DNA of 64,000 nt, from positions 62,001 through 126,000 of the forward strand of contig NZ_JAGGOJ010000003.1 of assembly GCF_018614575.1 (NCBI RefSeq), read 5' to 3'. The first letter of the stretch is position 1; each line of letters opens with the position of its first letter. The notes beneath the pieces are model-generated. The model was given only the letters and a program-made list of their open reading frames with translations. It was not told where the DNA came from and searched no databases. This DNA comes from Streptomyces sp. ISL-10 (GTDB lineage Bacteria > Actinomycetota > Actinomycetes > Streptomycetales > Streptomycetaceae). Of the stretch, positions 7,512 to 18,020 are shown one piece after another. Both the position numbers and the translations under genes were made by a program.

Positions 7512-8372
7512 TCACGGCCGCGCGGGCGGCGGCCCGGCCGGCAGGATGCGGCGGGGCGGCACGGTGCGCCGGAAGCCCGGGGTGCGCCACTCGCGCGGGT
7601 AGCCGACCGAGACCTCCTCGAAGCGGACCCCGTCGTACACGGTCGAGCGCGGGATGTGCAGATGTCCGTAGACCATCGCGGCGACGTTGAACCGCAGGTG
7701 CCAGTCGGCGGTGCGTTCCGTGCCGCACCACAGGGCGAACTCGGGGTGGTGCAGCACCCGCATCGGCTCACGCACCAGTGGATAGTGGTTGACCAGGACG
7801 AGCGGCATCGCCGGGTCCAGCGCCGCGAGCCGGCCCTCCGTCACCTTCACCCTGCTCTCGCACCACGCCTGCCGGCTCTCGAACGGGTCCGGGTGCAGGA
7901 GGAACTCGTCCGTGCACACCACGCCCTTGTCGTAGGCGTCCGCGAGCGCCTGCTCCCGGCTGAGGTCCGGGCCGGTGCGGAAGGTGTAGTCGTACAGCAG
8001 GAAGAGCGGTGCCACGGTGACGGGACCGTCCGGGCCCGGCCAGACGGGATACGGGTCCTCGGGGGTGACGACCCCCAGGGAACGGCAGAGTTCCACGAGA
8101 TGCCGGTAGCGTTCGACGCCGCGCAGTTGGAGCGGGTCCTGGCGCGGTGTCCACAGTTCGTGGTTGCCCGGAGCCCACACGACCCGGGCGAAGCGTGCGG
8201 AGAGGGTCTCCAGCGTCCAGGAGATGTCGTGCGACATCTCGCCGATGTCGCCCGCGACCAGAAGCCAGTCGTCGTCGGACTCGGGGCGCAGCCCGTCGAC
8301 GATCCTGCGGTTCGCCTCGTAGGCGACGTGCAGGTCGCTGATGGCCAGGAGACTTCCGGCGGTCGGTCCCAT
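7512..8372 (-). CDS. Metallophosphoesterase
   Basis: This 286-residue calcineurin-like phosphoesterase has metal-binding motifs in the usual order: SDLHVAYEAN (D-x-H), AGDIGE (GD), APGNHELW (GNHE), VNHYP and GHLHIPR. The ATG at 8370-8372 follows GGGAGA at good spacing; in-frame starts further upstream lack one. The protein is cytoplasmic with no signal peptide. Related actinobacterial proteins are annotated only as metallophosphoesterases, and the natural substrate is unknown. It is divergent from the acidic-linker protein at 8538 and convergent with the trypsin gene. Confidence 0.85.
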   Translation of the reverse strand: MGPTAGSLLAISDLHVAYEANRRIVDGLRPESDDDWLLVAGDIGEMSHDISWTLETLSARFARVVWAPGNHELWTPRQDPLQLRGVERYRHLVELCRSLGVVTPEDPYPVWPGPDGPVTVAPLFLLYDYTFRTGPDLSREQALADAYDKGVVCTDEFLLHPDPFESRQAWCESRVKVTEGRLAALDPAMPLVLVNHYPLVREPMRVLHHPEFALWCGTERTADWHLRFNVAAMVYGHLHIPRSTVYDGVRFEEVSVGYPREWRTPGFRRTVPPRRILPAGPPPARP

Positions 8373-8537
8373 GTGCACTTCTCCCGTCTCGGGCCGGACC
8401 GCCCGACGGCCCCGCCCTGCGCATGTGCCGCACGCCGGGGCCCGGTCCCTTGGGCGGCGACAAGAATCCGTGGCGGCAAGGGCCGCCACGAGGAGGCGCA
8501 TTGGCCTCGCACAGCTTCGTCGTCCATACTGCCCGCC

Positions 8538-9134
8538 GTGGAGCAGCAGATAGATCCGAACATCAAGCCGGACTTCGCCGTGAGCACGGACCCGGCCTTC
8601 CTCCCTGGCCTCGCCGCCGCCCGTCCCGCCCCCGGGGCGGCCGACGGGAGGGGGGAGCGCGGGGACCGGGAGCCGGAGGACGCCGCTGCCGCGGCCGACG
8701 CCCCGGGGACCGACGCCGACGCCGACGATGCCTCAGGGACCGCCGATGCCGAAGCCGACGACGTCTCCGACACGGCCGACGAGGCCGGGACCGGGACCGG
8801 AACCGAGGACAGCGCCGACGACGCGACAGCCGAGGCCGACGACGCCGACGACACCGGACCCGTCTTCGAGGTCAGCGACCGCCGGGGCTCGATCACCGCG
8901 AACCGCGAGGGCGTCCGCTTCCGGCTCGACGACCAGGAGGCCGACTTCCGCTGGGACGAGATCGGCGCGGTCGAGGTCAAGACCCCGCGCTTCGGCCGCC
9001 GTTTCACCGTGACGGTCCACGTCGCGGCCAACCGGTGGTTCAACGCCGAGGTCGAGGCCGACGCCAGGAGCCGGCTCAAGGAGTGGACGGCGGAGCTGGA
9101 CACGGTGCTCGACGCCTACTTCGAGGAGTCCTGA
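8538..9134 (+). CDS. Unknown protein with long acidic Asp/Ala linker
   Basis: The 198-residue protein starts at a GTG (VEQQIDPNIKPDF). About 25 N-terminal residues resemble an ordered tail. A highly acidic low-complexity stretch rich in Asp, Ala, Thr and Glu follows (about 40-112), then a compact C-terminal domain (about 113-198; VFEVSDRRGSITANREGVRF and WDEIGAVEVKTPRFGRRF) that looks strand-rich, ending in an amphipathic helix. I do not recognise the family. The C-terminal domain has alternating strands reminiscent of PH-like folds, but this is speculation. No signal peptide or membrane segment is present. No clear terminator separates it from the convergent hemC. Confidence 0.65.
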   Translation: MEQQIDPNIKPDFAVSTDPAFLPGLAAARPAPGAADGRGERGDREPEDAAAAADAPGTDADADDASGTADAEADDVSDTADEAGTGTGTEDSADDATAEADDADDTGPVFEVSDRRGSITANREGVRFRLDDQEADFRWDEIGAVEVKTPRFGRRFTVTVHVAANRWFNAEVEADARSRLKEWTAELDTVLDAYFEES

Positions 9135-9170
9135 CCGCCCCAACCCCCGCCGTCCCCCGGACGGGTGACC

Positions 9171-10106
9171 CTAGTGCGCGATGCCGTCGATGAGCTCGCG
9201 CGCTCCCTGGCGCAGCAGCGCGACCGCCACCGAGGTGCCGAGCGTGGCCGGGTCCAGCCGTCCGGCCCACTCGTGCGCGTTGAGAACGGTCTTGCCGTCC
9301 GGGGTGAACACCTTGGCGCGCAGTGACAGGTCGCCGTTGCGCTCGGCCTGTGCGTAACCGGCGATCGGGCTGTTGCAGTGGCCCTGCAGGACGTGCAGGA
9401 ACATCCGCTCCGCCGTGGTCTCCCGGTGGGTGTCCGGATCGCCGAGGGCACTCACCGTGTCGATCACGGCGTCGTCGTGCTCACGGCACTGGAGGGCGAG
9501 GACACCCGCGCCGATCGGCGGGCACATGGTCTCGACCGACAGGACCTCGGTGATCACGTCGGTCCGGCCGATGCGCTCCAGCCCCGAGACGGCGAGCAGC
9601 AGCGCGTCCGCTTCCCCCGCGTACAGCTTCTCCAGGCGCCGGTTGGCGTTGCCGCGGATCGGGACGCACTCCAGGCCGGGGTGGGACGCGGCCAGTTGGG
9701 CCGCGCGCCGGACCGACGACGTGCCGATCCGGGTACCGGCGGGCAGCTCGTCGAGCGCGAGCCCGCCGGGGTGGACCAGGGCGTCACGGATGTCGTCCCG
9801 CTTGAGGAAGGCGGCGAAGGTCGTACCGGCGGGCAGCGGGCGGTCGGCCGGGATGTCCTTGACGCAGTGCACCGCGAGGTCGGCCTCACCGGCCAGCAGG
9901 GCGGCGTCCACCTCCTTGGTGAACGCACCCTTGCCCTCGACCTGGGCCAGGTCGCCCATCCACCGGTCGCCGGTCGTGGTGACGGGCACGACCTCGGTGC
10001 GGATGCCGGGACGCAGCGCGGCCAGCTCGGCGCGGACGCGCTCCACCTGGGCAAGGGCCATCGGGGAGGAACGGGAGACGATGCGGATGCGCTCGGGCAC
10101 AGTCAT
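9171..10106 (-). CDS. hemC: Hydroxymethylbilane synthase (porphobilinogen deaminase)
   Basis: This 311-residue enzyme polymerises four porphobilinogen molecules into hydroxymethylbilane in tetrapyrrole synthesis. The N-terminal domain begins [15 protein letters not shown]. The domain-2 region contains [11 protein letters not shown] and [13 protein letters not shown] with the substrate-binding arginines. The cofactor-binding cysteine is in [13 protein letters not shown], where other HemC proteins usually have a glycine-rich GGCQVPIG-type loop, so the surrounding residues are divergent while Cys is kept. No hemA, hemB or hemD gene lies nearby, unlike the normal streptomycete hem cluster, so this is probably a second, stand-alone paralogue. 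It is divergent from the beta-helix gene. Confidence 0.85.
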   Translation of the reverse strand: MTVPERIRIVSRSSPMALAQVERVRAELAALRPGIRTEVVPVTTTGDRWMGDLAQVEGKGAFTKEVDAALLAGEADLAVHCVKDIPADRPLPAGTTFAAFLKRDDIRDALVHPGGLALDELPAGTRIGTSSVRRAAQLAASHPGLECVPIRGNANRRLEKLYAGEADALLLAVSGLERIGRTDVITEVLSVETMCPPIGAGVLALQCREHDDAVIDTVSALGDPDTHRETTAERMFLHVLQGHCNSPIAGYAQAERNGDLSLRAKVFTPDGKTVLNAHEWAGRLDPATLGTSVAVALLRQGARELIDGIAH

Positions 10107-10257
10107 GCGACCACGATAGGGCGTCGGTGAGGCGGCCCGGGACCGTTGCCCTTCAGCGAGGGGGCGTTGCTCTGCTTGGGGAAGCGACGCGCGCGACACG
10201 ACCGCGGACGGGCCAGGTATGAGGCGTTTCGTCCGCTTCGGCGCATAGCTTCGGATT

Positions 10258-11328
10258 ATGAAGAAACGACAAATCACCCTCCTCGCATCCGCAGCCCTCC
10301 TCATGGCCTCCGGCGTCGGCGCGGCAGCCCCCGCCTCCCACACCGGCGTCACCCACCGTGTGAGTCCCGGCCAGTCGATCCAGGCCGCCGTGGACGCCGC
10401 CCAGCCGGGCGACACCGTCAGCATCGCCGCAGGCACCTACCGCGAGAGCGTGCTGATCACGAAGTCCGGCCTGAGACTGCGCGGGGCGGGTGCCCGTACC
10501 GTGATCAAGCCCGCGGCGGACACCGCCCGGGCCGAGAACGCCTGTGCCGCCCAGGGCAACGGCGTCTGTGTGCTCGGCACGGCCGAGCAGCCCGTCGACG
10601 GCGTACGCATCGACGCGCTGGCGGTCTCGGGCTTCGCCAAGAGCGGCGTATGGGCCTCGGGGACCGACCGGCTGACCGTGCAGGGGGTGATCTCCGAGAA
10701 GAACGGCACCTGGGGGATCGCCCAACAGCGCTCCACCCGGTCCGTCCTGGCGGGCAACCTCCTCCGGTCCAACCGTGACGCCGGCATCTTCGTCGCGAAC
10801 ACGGTCTCCGAGGAAGCCGGTGCCATCGACACTCACGGGACACAGATCCGCGGCAACATGATGACGGACAACCGCATCGGGGCCACGGTCCGCCGGGTGC
10901 GGAATCTGACCGTCCAAGGCAACATGATGACGACGAACTGCGCCGGGCTCTTCCTCGTCGGCGACGAATCCAAACCTCGCGCGGGTGCCCTGACGGTCCG
11001 CCACAACCACATCGTCCGCAACAACAAGGCGTGCGCGGCCACGGCCAGGCTGCCCGAGATCCAGGGCGCGGGGATCGTCCTCACCGGCACCGAGGACACT
11101 CTCGTCGAGTCGAACACGGTGTGGGACAACGTCGGCAACTCACCGTTCTCCGGCGGGATCGTCCTCTTCAAGAGCGTCGTCGGCACCCCCGGCACGGACA
11201 ACGTCATCCGCGACAACGTGGTCCTGCGCAATGCGACGGCCGACCTCGCAGACCGGGACTCCGAGGGCACCGGCAACCGCTTCGACGCCAACATGTGCGG
11301 CGTCTCCGAGCCCGCCGGAATGTGCTGA
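10258..11328 (+). CDS. Secreted right-handed beta-helix protein
   Basis: This 356-residue protein has a Sec-type signal peptide ([19 protein letters not shown] with cleavage near AAPAS). It then has repeated short strands typical of parallel beta-helices: [18 protein letters not shown] opens the pectin-lyase-like fold, followed by rungs such as [21 protein letters not shown] and [10 protein letters not shown]. Such NosD/pectate-lyase-like proteins often act on or bind polysaccharides. No catalytic residues can be assigned by eye, so the activity is unknown. No Shine-Dalgarno sequence is visible before the ATG, and a TATA-like CATAGCT lies about 15 nt upstream, so a leaderless or near-leaderless mRNA is possible. 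Confidence 0.8.
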   Translation: MKKRQITLLASAALLMASGVGAAAPASHTGVTHRVSPGQSIQAAVDAAQPGDTVSIAAGTYRESVLITKSGLRLRGAGARTVIKPAADTARAENACAAQGNGVCVLGTAEQPVDGVRIDALAVSGFAKSGVWASGTDRLTVQGVISEKNGTWGIAQQRSTRSVLAGNLLRSNRDAGIFVANTVSEEAGAIDTHGTQIRGNMMTDNRIGATVRRVRNLTVQGNMMTTNCAGLFLVGDESKPRAGALTVRHNHIVRNNKACAATARLPEIQGAGIVLTGTEDTLVESNTVWDNVGNSPFSGGIVLFKSVVGTPGTDNVIRDNVVLRNATADLADRDSEGTGNRFDANMCGVSEPAGMC

Positions 11329-11396
11329 GCAACGCCGCCGGGGCACGTCCCGGCCGGGCCGCCCGGCCCGGCCCCACTGAACAGAAACGAGGCGGC

Positions 11397-12425
11397 ATGA
11401 CCACCGCACCCACCACTCCCCGTACCTCCATGAGGCTGCGGGAACTCGTCTTCGGCGCGGCCTGCGCCGCGTCCGTGCGCGCCGCGGCCCGGCTCGGCGT
11501 CGCCGATGCCCTGGACGACACGCCCCGGTCCGCCGAGGAACTCGCCGGGGCGGTGAAGGCCGACGCGAAAGCGCTGCGGCGCATGCTCCGCGCACTGACC
11601 TGCTACGGGATCTTCGCCGAGGAGGCGGACGGCCGGTTCGCGCACACCGAGATGTCCCGGCTGCTGCGCGAGGACGATCCGCACAGCCTGCGCTCCATCG
11701 CCCTGTGGTGCACCGAGCCGTGGACCTGGGCCGCCTGGCCCAAGCTCGACAAGGCGGTGCGCACGGGCGACAGCGTCTTCGGCGAGCTGTACGGCAAGGA
11801 GTTCTTCGACTACCTCCACGAGGACGCGCCGGAGTCGGCCCAGGTCTTCAACCGGGCCATGACCACCTCCAGCGTGCAGTCCGCGCGCGATGTCGCCGAA
11901 CTCCTCGACCTCACCGGGGCGTCGACCGTCGCGGACATCGGCGGCGGCCAGGGCCATGTGCTGGCCGCCCTGCTGGAGAAGCACCCCGGCCTGAAGGGCA
12001 CCCTGCTCGACCTGCCGAGAGTCGTCGAGAACGCCGACCCGCGGCTGCGCGAAGGCGGTGCCCTCGCCGACCGGGTGACCATCGTCCCCGGCGACTGCCG
12101 GCGGTCCATCCCGGTCGACGCCGATGTCTACATCATCAAGAACATCCTGGAGTGGGACGACGACAGCACCGCACGGACCCTGCGCAACGTCGTCACGGCG
12201 GCCCGCCCCGAGGCCCGGGTGGTCGTCATCGAGAACCTCGTCGACGACTCGCCGTCGATGACGTTCACCACCTCCATGGACCTGCTGCTCCTCCTCAACG
12301 TCGGCGGAGCCAAGCACACCATGAAGAGCATGACCAGCCGGATGGAGGCCGCCGGGCTGGTCGTCGGGGAGGTCCGCCCGGTGAACGCGTATCTGCACGC
12401 GTTCGAGAGCGTGGTCCCCGGCTGA
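11397..12425 (+). CDS. SAM-dependent O-methyltransferase (plant-type/AOMT family)
   Basis: This 342-residue protein has an N-terminal winged-helix dimerisation domain (about 12-100; SAEELAGAVKADAKALRRML) and a Rossmann methyltransferase domain. Motif I is VADIGGGQGH, followed by the acidic DLPRVVENA, and the conserved VYIIKNILEWDDD replaces the usual HxxHDW-like catalytic region. Family members methylate hydroxyl groups of polyketide and other aromatic compounds. It ends 63 bp from the convergent end of the whiE-like cluster, with a strong hairpin between them. It may be a pigment-tailoring enzyme, but it is transcribed separately and the link is only positional. Confidence 0.82.
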   Translation: MTTAPTTPRTSMRLRELVFGAACAASVRAAARLGVADALDDTPRSAEELAGAVKADAKALRRMLRALTCYGIFAEEADGRFAHTEMSRLLREDDPHSLRSIALWCTEPWTWAAWPKLDKAVRTGDSVFGELYGKEFFDYLHEDAPESAQVFNRAMTTSSVQSARDVAELLDLTGASTVADIGGGQGHVLAALLEKHPGLKGTLLDLPRVVENADPRLREGGALADRVTIVPGDCRRSIPVDADVYIIKNILEWDDDSTARTLRNVVTAARPEARVVVIENLVDDSPSMTFTTSMDLLLLLNVGGAKHTMKSMTSRMEAAGLVVGEVRPVNAYLHAFESVVPG

Positions 12426-12443
12426 GCAACCGGCGGACACAGC

Positions 12444-12474
12444 AGCCGGCCCCGCGATCACCGCGGGGCCGGCT
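12444..12474. terminator. Bidirectional hairpin terminator
   Basis: A perfect 13-bp stem (12444-12456 with 12462-12474) closes a 5-nt loop. It lies between the methyltransferase stop at 12425 and the convergent polyketide cyclase stop at 12489. Confidence 0.75.
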
Positions 12475-12488
12475 CGTGCCGTGCGCGC

Positions 12489-12821
12489 TCAGGCGGGCCG
12501 GTCGCTCTGCCAGGTGTAGAACTGTGTGGCCATCGCGTCCTTCGGGCTCCGCCAGGTCTGCGGATCGTAGGGGCTGACGAAGGCCGCGAGGCGGTCGCTG
12601 ACGTCCCGGAAGGCGGCGTGCTCGGTCACCTTGGCGATCGCCGGCCCCGGTGGCCGGTCGGCCTCGATGAGATGGAGGTACACGTCGCCGAACTGGAACA
12701 GGCTGCGCCGCCTGACGCCGACGAGGTGCGGCAGTTCACCGCTGTCGGAGGCCGCGAAGACCTCGGCGATGTCCGGCGCCGACCCGGGTGCCATTCGGGC
12801 GACTATCAGTGCTTGATGCAT
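12489..12821 (-). CDS. whiE-ORFVII: TcmI-type polyketide cyclase (WhiE ORFVII-like)
   Basis: This 110-residue protein starts at MHQALIVARMAPG and contains ADIAEVFAASDSGELPHLVG-type sequence, HLIEADRPPG and the C-terminal YTWQSD tail. The fold is the ferredoxin-like TcmI family, which cyclises later rings of aromatic polyketides. It is the last gene of the pigment operon and lies 40 nt after the aromatase gene. The position matches ORFVII of the S. coelicolor whiE cluster. The start giving this length was chosen because upstream residues are arginine-rich and not family-like. Confidence 0.85.
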   Translation of the reverse strand: MHQALIVARMAPGSAPDIAEVFAASDSGELPHLVGVRRRSLFQFGDVYLHLIEADRPPGPAIAKVTEHAAFRDVSDRLAAFVSPYDPQTWRSPKDAMATQFYTWQSDRPA

Positions 12822-12861
12822 CGGGGGGCGTCCCTTCGGAGGCCGTCGGAGGAGGAGGACG

Positions 12862-13600
<739 letters not shown>

Positions 13601-13611
13601 GCGGTCCTCCT

Positions 13612-14859
13612 TCATGAGAGGTTGTCGGCACCGCGCCGGAGCACGAGCGCCGCGTTCGAACCCATCAGTCCCCGGCTCAGCACCAGTGCTGTGCGCAGCT
13701 CGGCGGGCCGGGCCGTGCCCGTCACCAGGGCGATGTCGTGACAGACGTCGAACACATGGGGTGTGGGCGGGACGAGGCCGTGCTCCAGCGAGAGCACCGC
13801 GGAGGCGACGTCGAGCACCGGCGCTCCGCAGTAGGCCCGGCCGGTGCCGGTCTTGGGGGCCGTCACCGGCACCCGGGTGCCGTGCGCACCGAGCGCGTCC
13901 GCGATGGCCAGCGCCTCGGCGCGGTCCGCCTCCGGCAGCCCCAGCGCGTCCGCGAAGACCACGTCGATCTCCTCCGGCGCACAGCCCGCCTCGTCGAGCG
14001 CGCCGCGGATCGCGCGGGCGAGCCCCTCGCGGGACTCCTCCCACCGCGAGGCACCGGTGAACGTCGCCGCGTGTCCGGCGACCACCGCCCGCACGGCGGC
14101 GCCCCGCGCGAGCGCGGTGGACTCGGCCTCGACCACGAGCATGGCGCCGCCCTCGGCGGGCACGAACCCGCACGCGTGTGCCGTGAACGGGCGGTACGCC
14201 CGCTCCGGTTCCTCGGCCGCGCTCAGCTCCCGGTAGCCGAGCTGGCAGACGACCGAATACGGGGCGAGCGGCGCCTCTGCCGCGCCGACGACCACGGTGT
14301 CGGTACCGCGCCGAACGGCGGACGCGGCGTGCGCCAGGGCATCGAGCCCGCCGGCCTCGTCACTGGCGACGACACCGCACGGCCCCTTGAAGCCGCCGCG
14401 TATGGAGATCTGACCGGTGCTCGCCGCGTAGAACCAGGCGATGGACTGGTAGGGGCCCACATAGGTCGGCCCCTGCCCCCACAGCCGCTGCAGCTCGCGC
14501 TGGCCGAACTCGCCGCCACCGGACCCGGCCGCCGTGACGACCCCGACGGCGAACGGCTCGTCGTGTTCCCCGGGGCTCAACCGCGCGTCGGCGAGGGCCA
14601 GATCGGCCGCCGCCATCGCGAAGTGGGTGAACCGGTCGGTCTGGACCAGGAACCGTTGCTCGACCAGCGCATCCGGGTCGAAGTCCCTGACCTCGCCCGC
14701 GACGCGCAGCGGCAGATGGCCGCAGCCTTCACGGGTCACCCGGTCGAGCGCGCTGACGCCCTCGCGGGTGGCCTTCCAGAAGGCGTCGGTGCCCACTCCG
14801 TTGGGGGCGACGACACCGATTCCGCTGATGACGGGGCGACGGCTGTGACGAGCAGTCAT
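13612..14859 (-). CDS. whiE-ORFIV: Chain length factor, KS-beta (WhiE ORFIV-like)
   Basis: This 415-residue protein is homologous to ketosynthases but lacks the active-site cysteine. The corresponding segment reads [18 protein letters not shown], with Glu168 where most chain length factors carry Gln. KS-beta pairs with KS-alpha, decarboxylates malonyl-ACP or primes the chain, and controls polyketide length. The start ATG overlaps the KS-alpha stop (ATGA), ensuring equal synthesis of the heterodimer, and GGGAGGAAACC provides a ribosome site. A Glu in place of Gln may be a feature of the spore-pigment subgroup; I cannot confirm that here. Confidence 0.92.
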   Translation of the reverse strand: MTARHSRRPVISGIGVVAPNGVGTDAFWKATREGVSALDRVTREGCGHLPLRVAGEVRDFDPDALVEQRFLVQTDRFTHFAMAAADLALADARLSPGEHDEPFAVGVVTAAGSGGGEFGQRELQRLWGQGPTYVGPYQSIAWFYAASTGQISIRGGFKGPCGVVASDEAGGLDALAHAASAVRRGTDTVVVGAAEAPLAPYSVVCQLGYRELSAAEEPERAYRPFTAHACGFVPAEGGAMLVVEAESTALARGAAVRAVVAGHAATFTGASRWEESREGLARAIRGALDEAGCAPEEIDVVFADALGLPEADRAEALAIADALGAHGTRVPVTAPKTGTGRAYCGAPVLDVASAVLSLEHGLVPPTPHVFDVCHDIALVTGTARPAELRTALVLSRGLMGSNAALVLRRGADNLS

Positions 14860-16124
14860 GGTTTCCTCCCACCCGGCCGGGTCAGCACCACCGCGGACTG
14901 GAACCCGCCGAACCCGCTGCCGACCGACAGCACGGTGCGCAGGTCCGCCTCGCGTGCGGTGCGCGGCACATAGTCCAGGTCGCACTCGGGGTCGGGTGTC
15001 TCGTAGTTCGCCGTCGGCGGCACCGTCCGGTGGACGAGTGCCAGCACGCAGGCGACGACCTCGATCGCGCCGATCGCGCCGAGTGAGTGGCCCACCATGG
15101 ATTTGATGGAACTCATCGGCACCTTGTACGCGTGCTGCCCGAGCGACCTCTTGACCGCGGCGGTCTCGTGCCGGTCGTTCTGCTGCGTACCGGACCCGTG
15201 GGCGTTGACGTAGTCGACGTCCGAGCCGTTCAGCCGGGCGTGGTCCAGGGCGTGGTCGATCGCGCGGGCCATCTCCAGGCCCTCGCGCGTGAGACCGGTC
15301 ATGTGGTGCGCGTTGCCGAAGGTGGCGTAGCCGCCGATCTCGCAGTACACGTTCGCACCGCGGGCCCTGGCGTGTTCGAGCTCCTCCAGAACGAGCACCG
15401 CACCGCCCTCGCCCATCACGAACCCGTCCCGGTTGGCGTCGAACGGGCGGGAGGCGTGTTCCGGGTCGTCGTTGTTCGGTGACGTCGCCTTGATCGCGTC
15501 GAAGCAGGCCACGGTGATCGGGGAGATCGGCGAGTCCGACGCGCCGGCGACACAGATGTCGAGCCGGCCGTCCTCGATGGCCTGGAACCCGTAACCGACC
15601 GCGTCCAGACCGGAGGTGCACCCCGTGGACACCGTCTGCACGGGTCCGTGCGCGCCCGTGAGTTCGGCTATCTCGGAGGCGAGGGCACTGGGCGAGAACG
15701 CCCGGTGCAGATGCGGCCCCGCCTCGCTGTGGTCGACGTCCCAGCGGCGGCCCGAACTGCTGACCGCCACGTAGTCGTGCTCCAGCCGCGTCGTGCCGCC
15801 GACCGCGGTGCCCATGGACACCCCGATCCGCCACGGATCCTCCCGCGCCATGTCCAGCCCCGCGTCGGCCAGCGCCTCGCGGGCGGCGACCATGGCGAAC
15901 TGCACGTACCGGTCGGCCCGTCGCACCTGCTGGGCGTCCAGGCCGTGGACCGCGGGATCGAAGTCGACCTCGGCCGCGATACGGGACCTGAAGCCGGCCG
16001 GGTCGAACAGGGTGATACCCCGCGTCGCGGTCCGGCCGTCCGCGAGCAGTCCCCAGAAAGCCGGGGCGCCCACGCCTCCGGGTGCGACGATGCCGACGCC
16101 GGTCACCGCCACACGTCGGTTCAC
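14856..16124 (-). CDS. whiE-ORFIII: Ketosynthase, KS-alpha (WhiE ORFIII-like)
   Basis: This 422-residue condensing enzyme has the complete catalytic set: Cys169 in [14 protein letters not shown], His309 in [12 protein letters not shown], Lys341 and His346 in [11 protein letters not shown]. The numbering matches the actinorhodin KS-alpha. It catalyses Claisen condensations of malonyl-ACP units with the chain length factor. Its GTG start overlaps the stop of the cupin gene (GTGA). It is the core of the pigment operon. Confidence 0.94.
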   Translation of the reverse strand: MNRRVAVTGVGIVAPGGVGAPAFWGLLADGRTATRGITLFDPAGFRSRIAAEVDFDPAVHGLDAQQVRRADRYVQFAMVAAREALADAGLDMAREDPWRIGVSMGTAVGGTTRLEHDYVAVSSSGRRWDVDHSEAGPHLHRAFSPSALASEIAELTGAHGPVQTVSTGCTSGLDAVGYGFQAIEDGRLDICVAGASDSPISPITVACFDAIKATSPNNDDPEHASRPFDANRDGFVMGEGGAVLVLEELEHARARGANVYCEIGGYATFGNAHHMTGLTREGLEMARAIDHALDHARLNGSDVDYVNAHGSGTQQNDRHETAAVKRSLGQHAYKVPMSSIKSMVGHSLGAIGAIEVVACVLALVHRTVPPTANYETPDPECDLDYVPRTAREADLRTVLSVGSGFGGFQSAVVLTRPGGRKP

Positions 16125-16564
16125 GAAACCGCTCCCGTGGGCTCGGACGGCCGGTGCTCGCGGGCGGCGCCCTCAGTGGCAGGGTTCTCCTCGGTGTCCA
16201 CGTGCCCGAGCTCCGGGCGCGGGGCGAGCGGTCCCAGGTGGAACACCATGCGGGCCTCGGTGCGGCCCACGTTGCGGAACCGGTGGCGCACGTACGGCGG
16301 GATCATCAGCCCCTGGTCCGTACGGATCGGATACGTCTCGCCGTCCAGGTCGACCTCGAGATCGCCGGCCACCACGTACACGAACTCCTCCGAGTACGGG
16401 TGATAGTGCTCACCGATGCGGTCTCCGGGCTCGACGATCGCGAGGCCCATGAAGCCGCTCGTGGCGCCCACCGCTGTGGGCGTGAGCATGGCGCGCAAGT
16501 CACCACCGCGCCTGCGGTTGGGCTGGGTCTCGCCGAGATCGACGATGCGGTGTGTTGTGCTCAT
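16121..16564 (-). CDS. whiE-ORFII: Cupin-domain protein (WhiE ORFII-like)
   Basis: This 147-residue single cupin has [21 protein letters not shown], giving the metal-binding His/His/Glu set, and a second motif with PPYVRHRF. Such cupins accompany aromatic polyketide clusters and probably act as cyclases or oxygenases; the exact reaction is not established. ATG at 16562-16564 is preceded by GGAGGAAACAGCC. It is coupled to KS-alpha downstream and lies 80 nt after ORFI. Confidence 0.87.
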   Translation of the reverse strand: MSTTHRIVDLGETQPNRRRGGDLRAMLTPTAVGATSGFMGLAIVEPGDRIGEHYHPYSEEFVYVVAGDLEVDLDGETYPIRTDQGLMIPPYVRHRFRNVGRTEARMVFHLGPLAPRPELGHVDTEENPATEGAAREHRPSEPTGAVS

Positions 16565-16644
16565 GGCTGTTTCCTCCACAGGGCCGGAAGGCGGAGCCGC
16601 GGTGTGCGGCGCGTGGCTCCGCTCGGACGGGCGCGGTTCACTAA

Positions 16645-17763
16645 CTAAGCGCGGCGGTCGGTGATCAGACGCATGTCGGCGCTCTGCAGGAGGCGCGCCG
16701 CCACCTTGTCCTCGGTGGGCGACCCGTCCACACCGAGTGCTTCGAGGTCGAGCAGGCGTGCCAGCACGGCCGCCTTGCGTGGGCCGTGCGCGCCGATGGC
16801 GAGCAGCGGGTCCTTGTCGAGCGGACCGCGCGCGTCGACGAGCCGTACGACGATGTCGTCGCGCTGGAAGACGGTGCTGCTGTCGACGAGCCCGGCGGGA
16901 ACGTCCGCGGCGGCCTCGTCCTGCTGCGCCAGGAGCTTCGCGAGCGTCATGCCGCAGCCCTTCTTCGCCGGGTAGAACAGACCGTGCCGCACGACGTCCT
17001 GGGTGCTGCCGCCGGTCGTCGCCAGGTGGTGGACGGCGGGGAGCGCCGCGCGCGTGAAGAAGACACGGGCCGACTTCGGGTCGTCGAGATCGCGGTCCTG
17101 CTCCAGATACGGGTTGATCGCCTCTTCGACCGCCCGCACTTCCGGCTGGCGGGCCACGTGCCGCAGCGCCGCCAGCAGGTCGCCCTGCACCTCGACGGTC
17201 CGCACGACGCGGTTGCCGTGCATGAACAGGGAGGTGCGGCGCAGCCGGGTCGTGTCGTCGACGCGGGCCTCGGGCGAGACGTAGTCGGCGAGGATGCCGG
17301 CGACCTTGCGCTCGCTGCCCGGCCTGACCGTAAAGGTGAGGGCGTGCCGTACGACGCCGTCACCGACCCGGGGCGCCGGCTGGATGCCCGAGCGGCGCTG
17401 TCCGGCGACCGCGGCGCGCGCCCCGTCCGTCTCACGCAGCACGCTGTAGCGGAAGGAACGGGTATCGCGCACGCAGTCGTGGAGCGGCTGGACGGTTTCC
17501 AGGTGCTCCTCGCTGTTCACCCAGGCGAGGAAGGGCGGGGCGCTCTCCCACTCGCTGGTGATCAGCCACTGCGACGGGTTCTCTATGGACTGGCACAGCT
17601 GGTCGGAGATGTGCCCGGGGACGGACGCCACCTGGTGCCGCATGTGCTCGTAGGCGGCGAGGAACTGCTGCTGTGCGCCGTCGTAGAGATCGAGCATCAG
17701 CACCACGCGCAGCCGGGAGCCGTCGAAGGCCGACTGGGATATACGTTCGGACAGCGTCGTCAT
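16645..17763 (-). CDS. whiE-ORFI: SchA/CurD-domain protein (WhiE ORFI-like)
   Basis: This 372-residue protein has an N-terminal ferredoxin-like monooxygenase-type region ([31 protein letters not shown]) and a C-terminal SchA/CurD-like domain (about 145-365; [35 protein letters not shown]). It is the first gene of the pigment operon; SchA and CurD are the homologues in other spore-pigment clusters. The biochemical role is unknown, possibly cofactorless oxygenation. AAGGAGAGG precedes the start; a GTG two codons upstream of the chosen ATG is an equal alternative. Confidence 0.88.
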   Translation of the reverse strand: MTTLSERISQSAFDGSRLRVVLMLDLYDGAQQQFLAAYEHMRHQVASVPGHISDQLCQSIENPSQWLITSEWESAPPFLAWVNSEEHLETVQPLHDCVRDTRSFRYSVLRETDGARAAVAGQRRSGIQPAPRVGDGVVRHALTFTVRPGSERKVAGILADYVSPEARVDDTTRLRRTSLFMHGNRVVRTVEVQGDLLAALRHVARQPEVRAVEEAINPYLEQDRDLDDPKSARVFFTRAALPAVHHLATTGGSTQDVVRHGLFYPAKKGCGMTLAKLLAQQDEAAADVPAGLVDSSTVFQRDDIVVRLVDARGPLDKDPLLAIGAHGPRKAAVLARLLDLEALGVDGSPTEDKVAARLLQSADMRLITDRRA

Positions 17764-18020
17764 GGTCACGCCTCTCCTTGGACTGTGAGCCCGCCACACC
17801 GGCGTACGACACCGGTCCTCGGAGATCCCGAGCGTGAGATCCGATGCGTACGGTCCGTCGAGCGCCGTCAACGTCAGTGGCGGTCCGGTCTCGATCCTCG
17901 CCACGTACCACCGGTGGCGCGAGTTATGTGAACCAGCCGGGTGAAGGGGCGACCCGAGGGCCCTCACCAGGGGCATGGAAAGGTCGTCCCCTTTCCGGCG
18001 GCCGCAGCAGGAGCTTGTCG
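17764..18020. promoter_or_regulatory. Divergent whiE promoter region with inverted repeat
   Basis: This 257-bp gap separates the minus-strand pigment operon from the divergent hydroxylase. It contains a 7-bp inverted repeat, GGAAAGG-N6-CCTTTCC (17977-17983 and 17990-17996), just upstream of the hydroxylase ribosome site. In S. coelicolor the hydroxylase promoter depends on the sporulation sigma factor F and the operon promoter does not. I could not match a confident sigma-F hexamer pair here. Confidence 0.5.

Noticed and set aside
8690..8860. Tandem DNA repeat in the GAC/GCC-rich stretch
   Set aside because: It is explained by the Asp/Ala-rich linker of the encoded protein; no regular unit length was found.
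17805..17812. GACAC motif as a WhiA site upstream of the whiE operon
   Set aside because: A 5-bp motif is expected often by chance and no second supporting element was seen.
17921..17944. Possible sigma-F promoter (GTTAT and GGGTGA) upstream of the FAD hydroxylase
   Set aside because: Spacing is only 11 nt and the -10 lacks the usual GGGTAT/C form, so I kept only the general promoter region.
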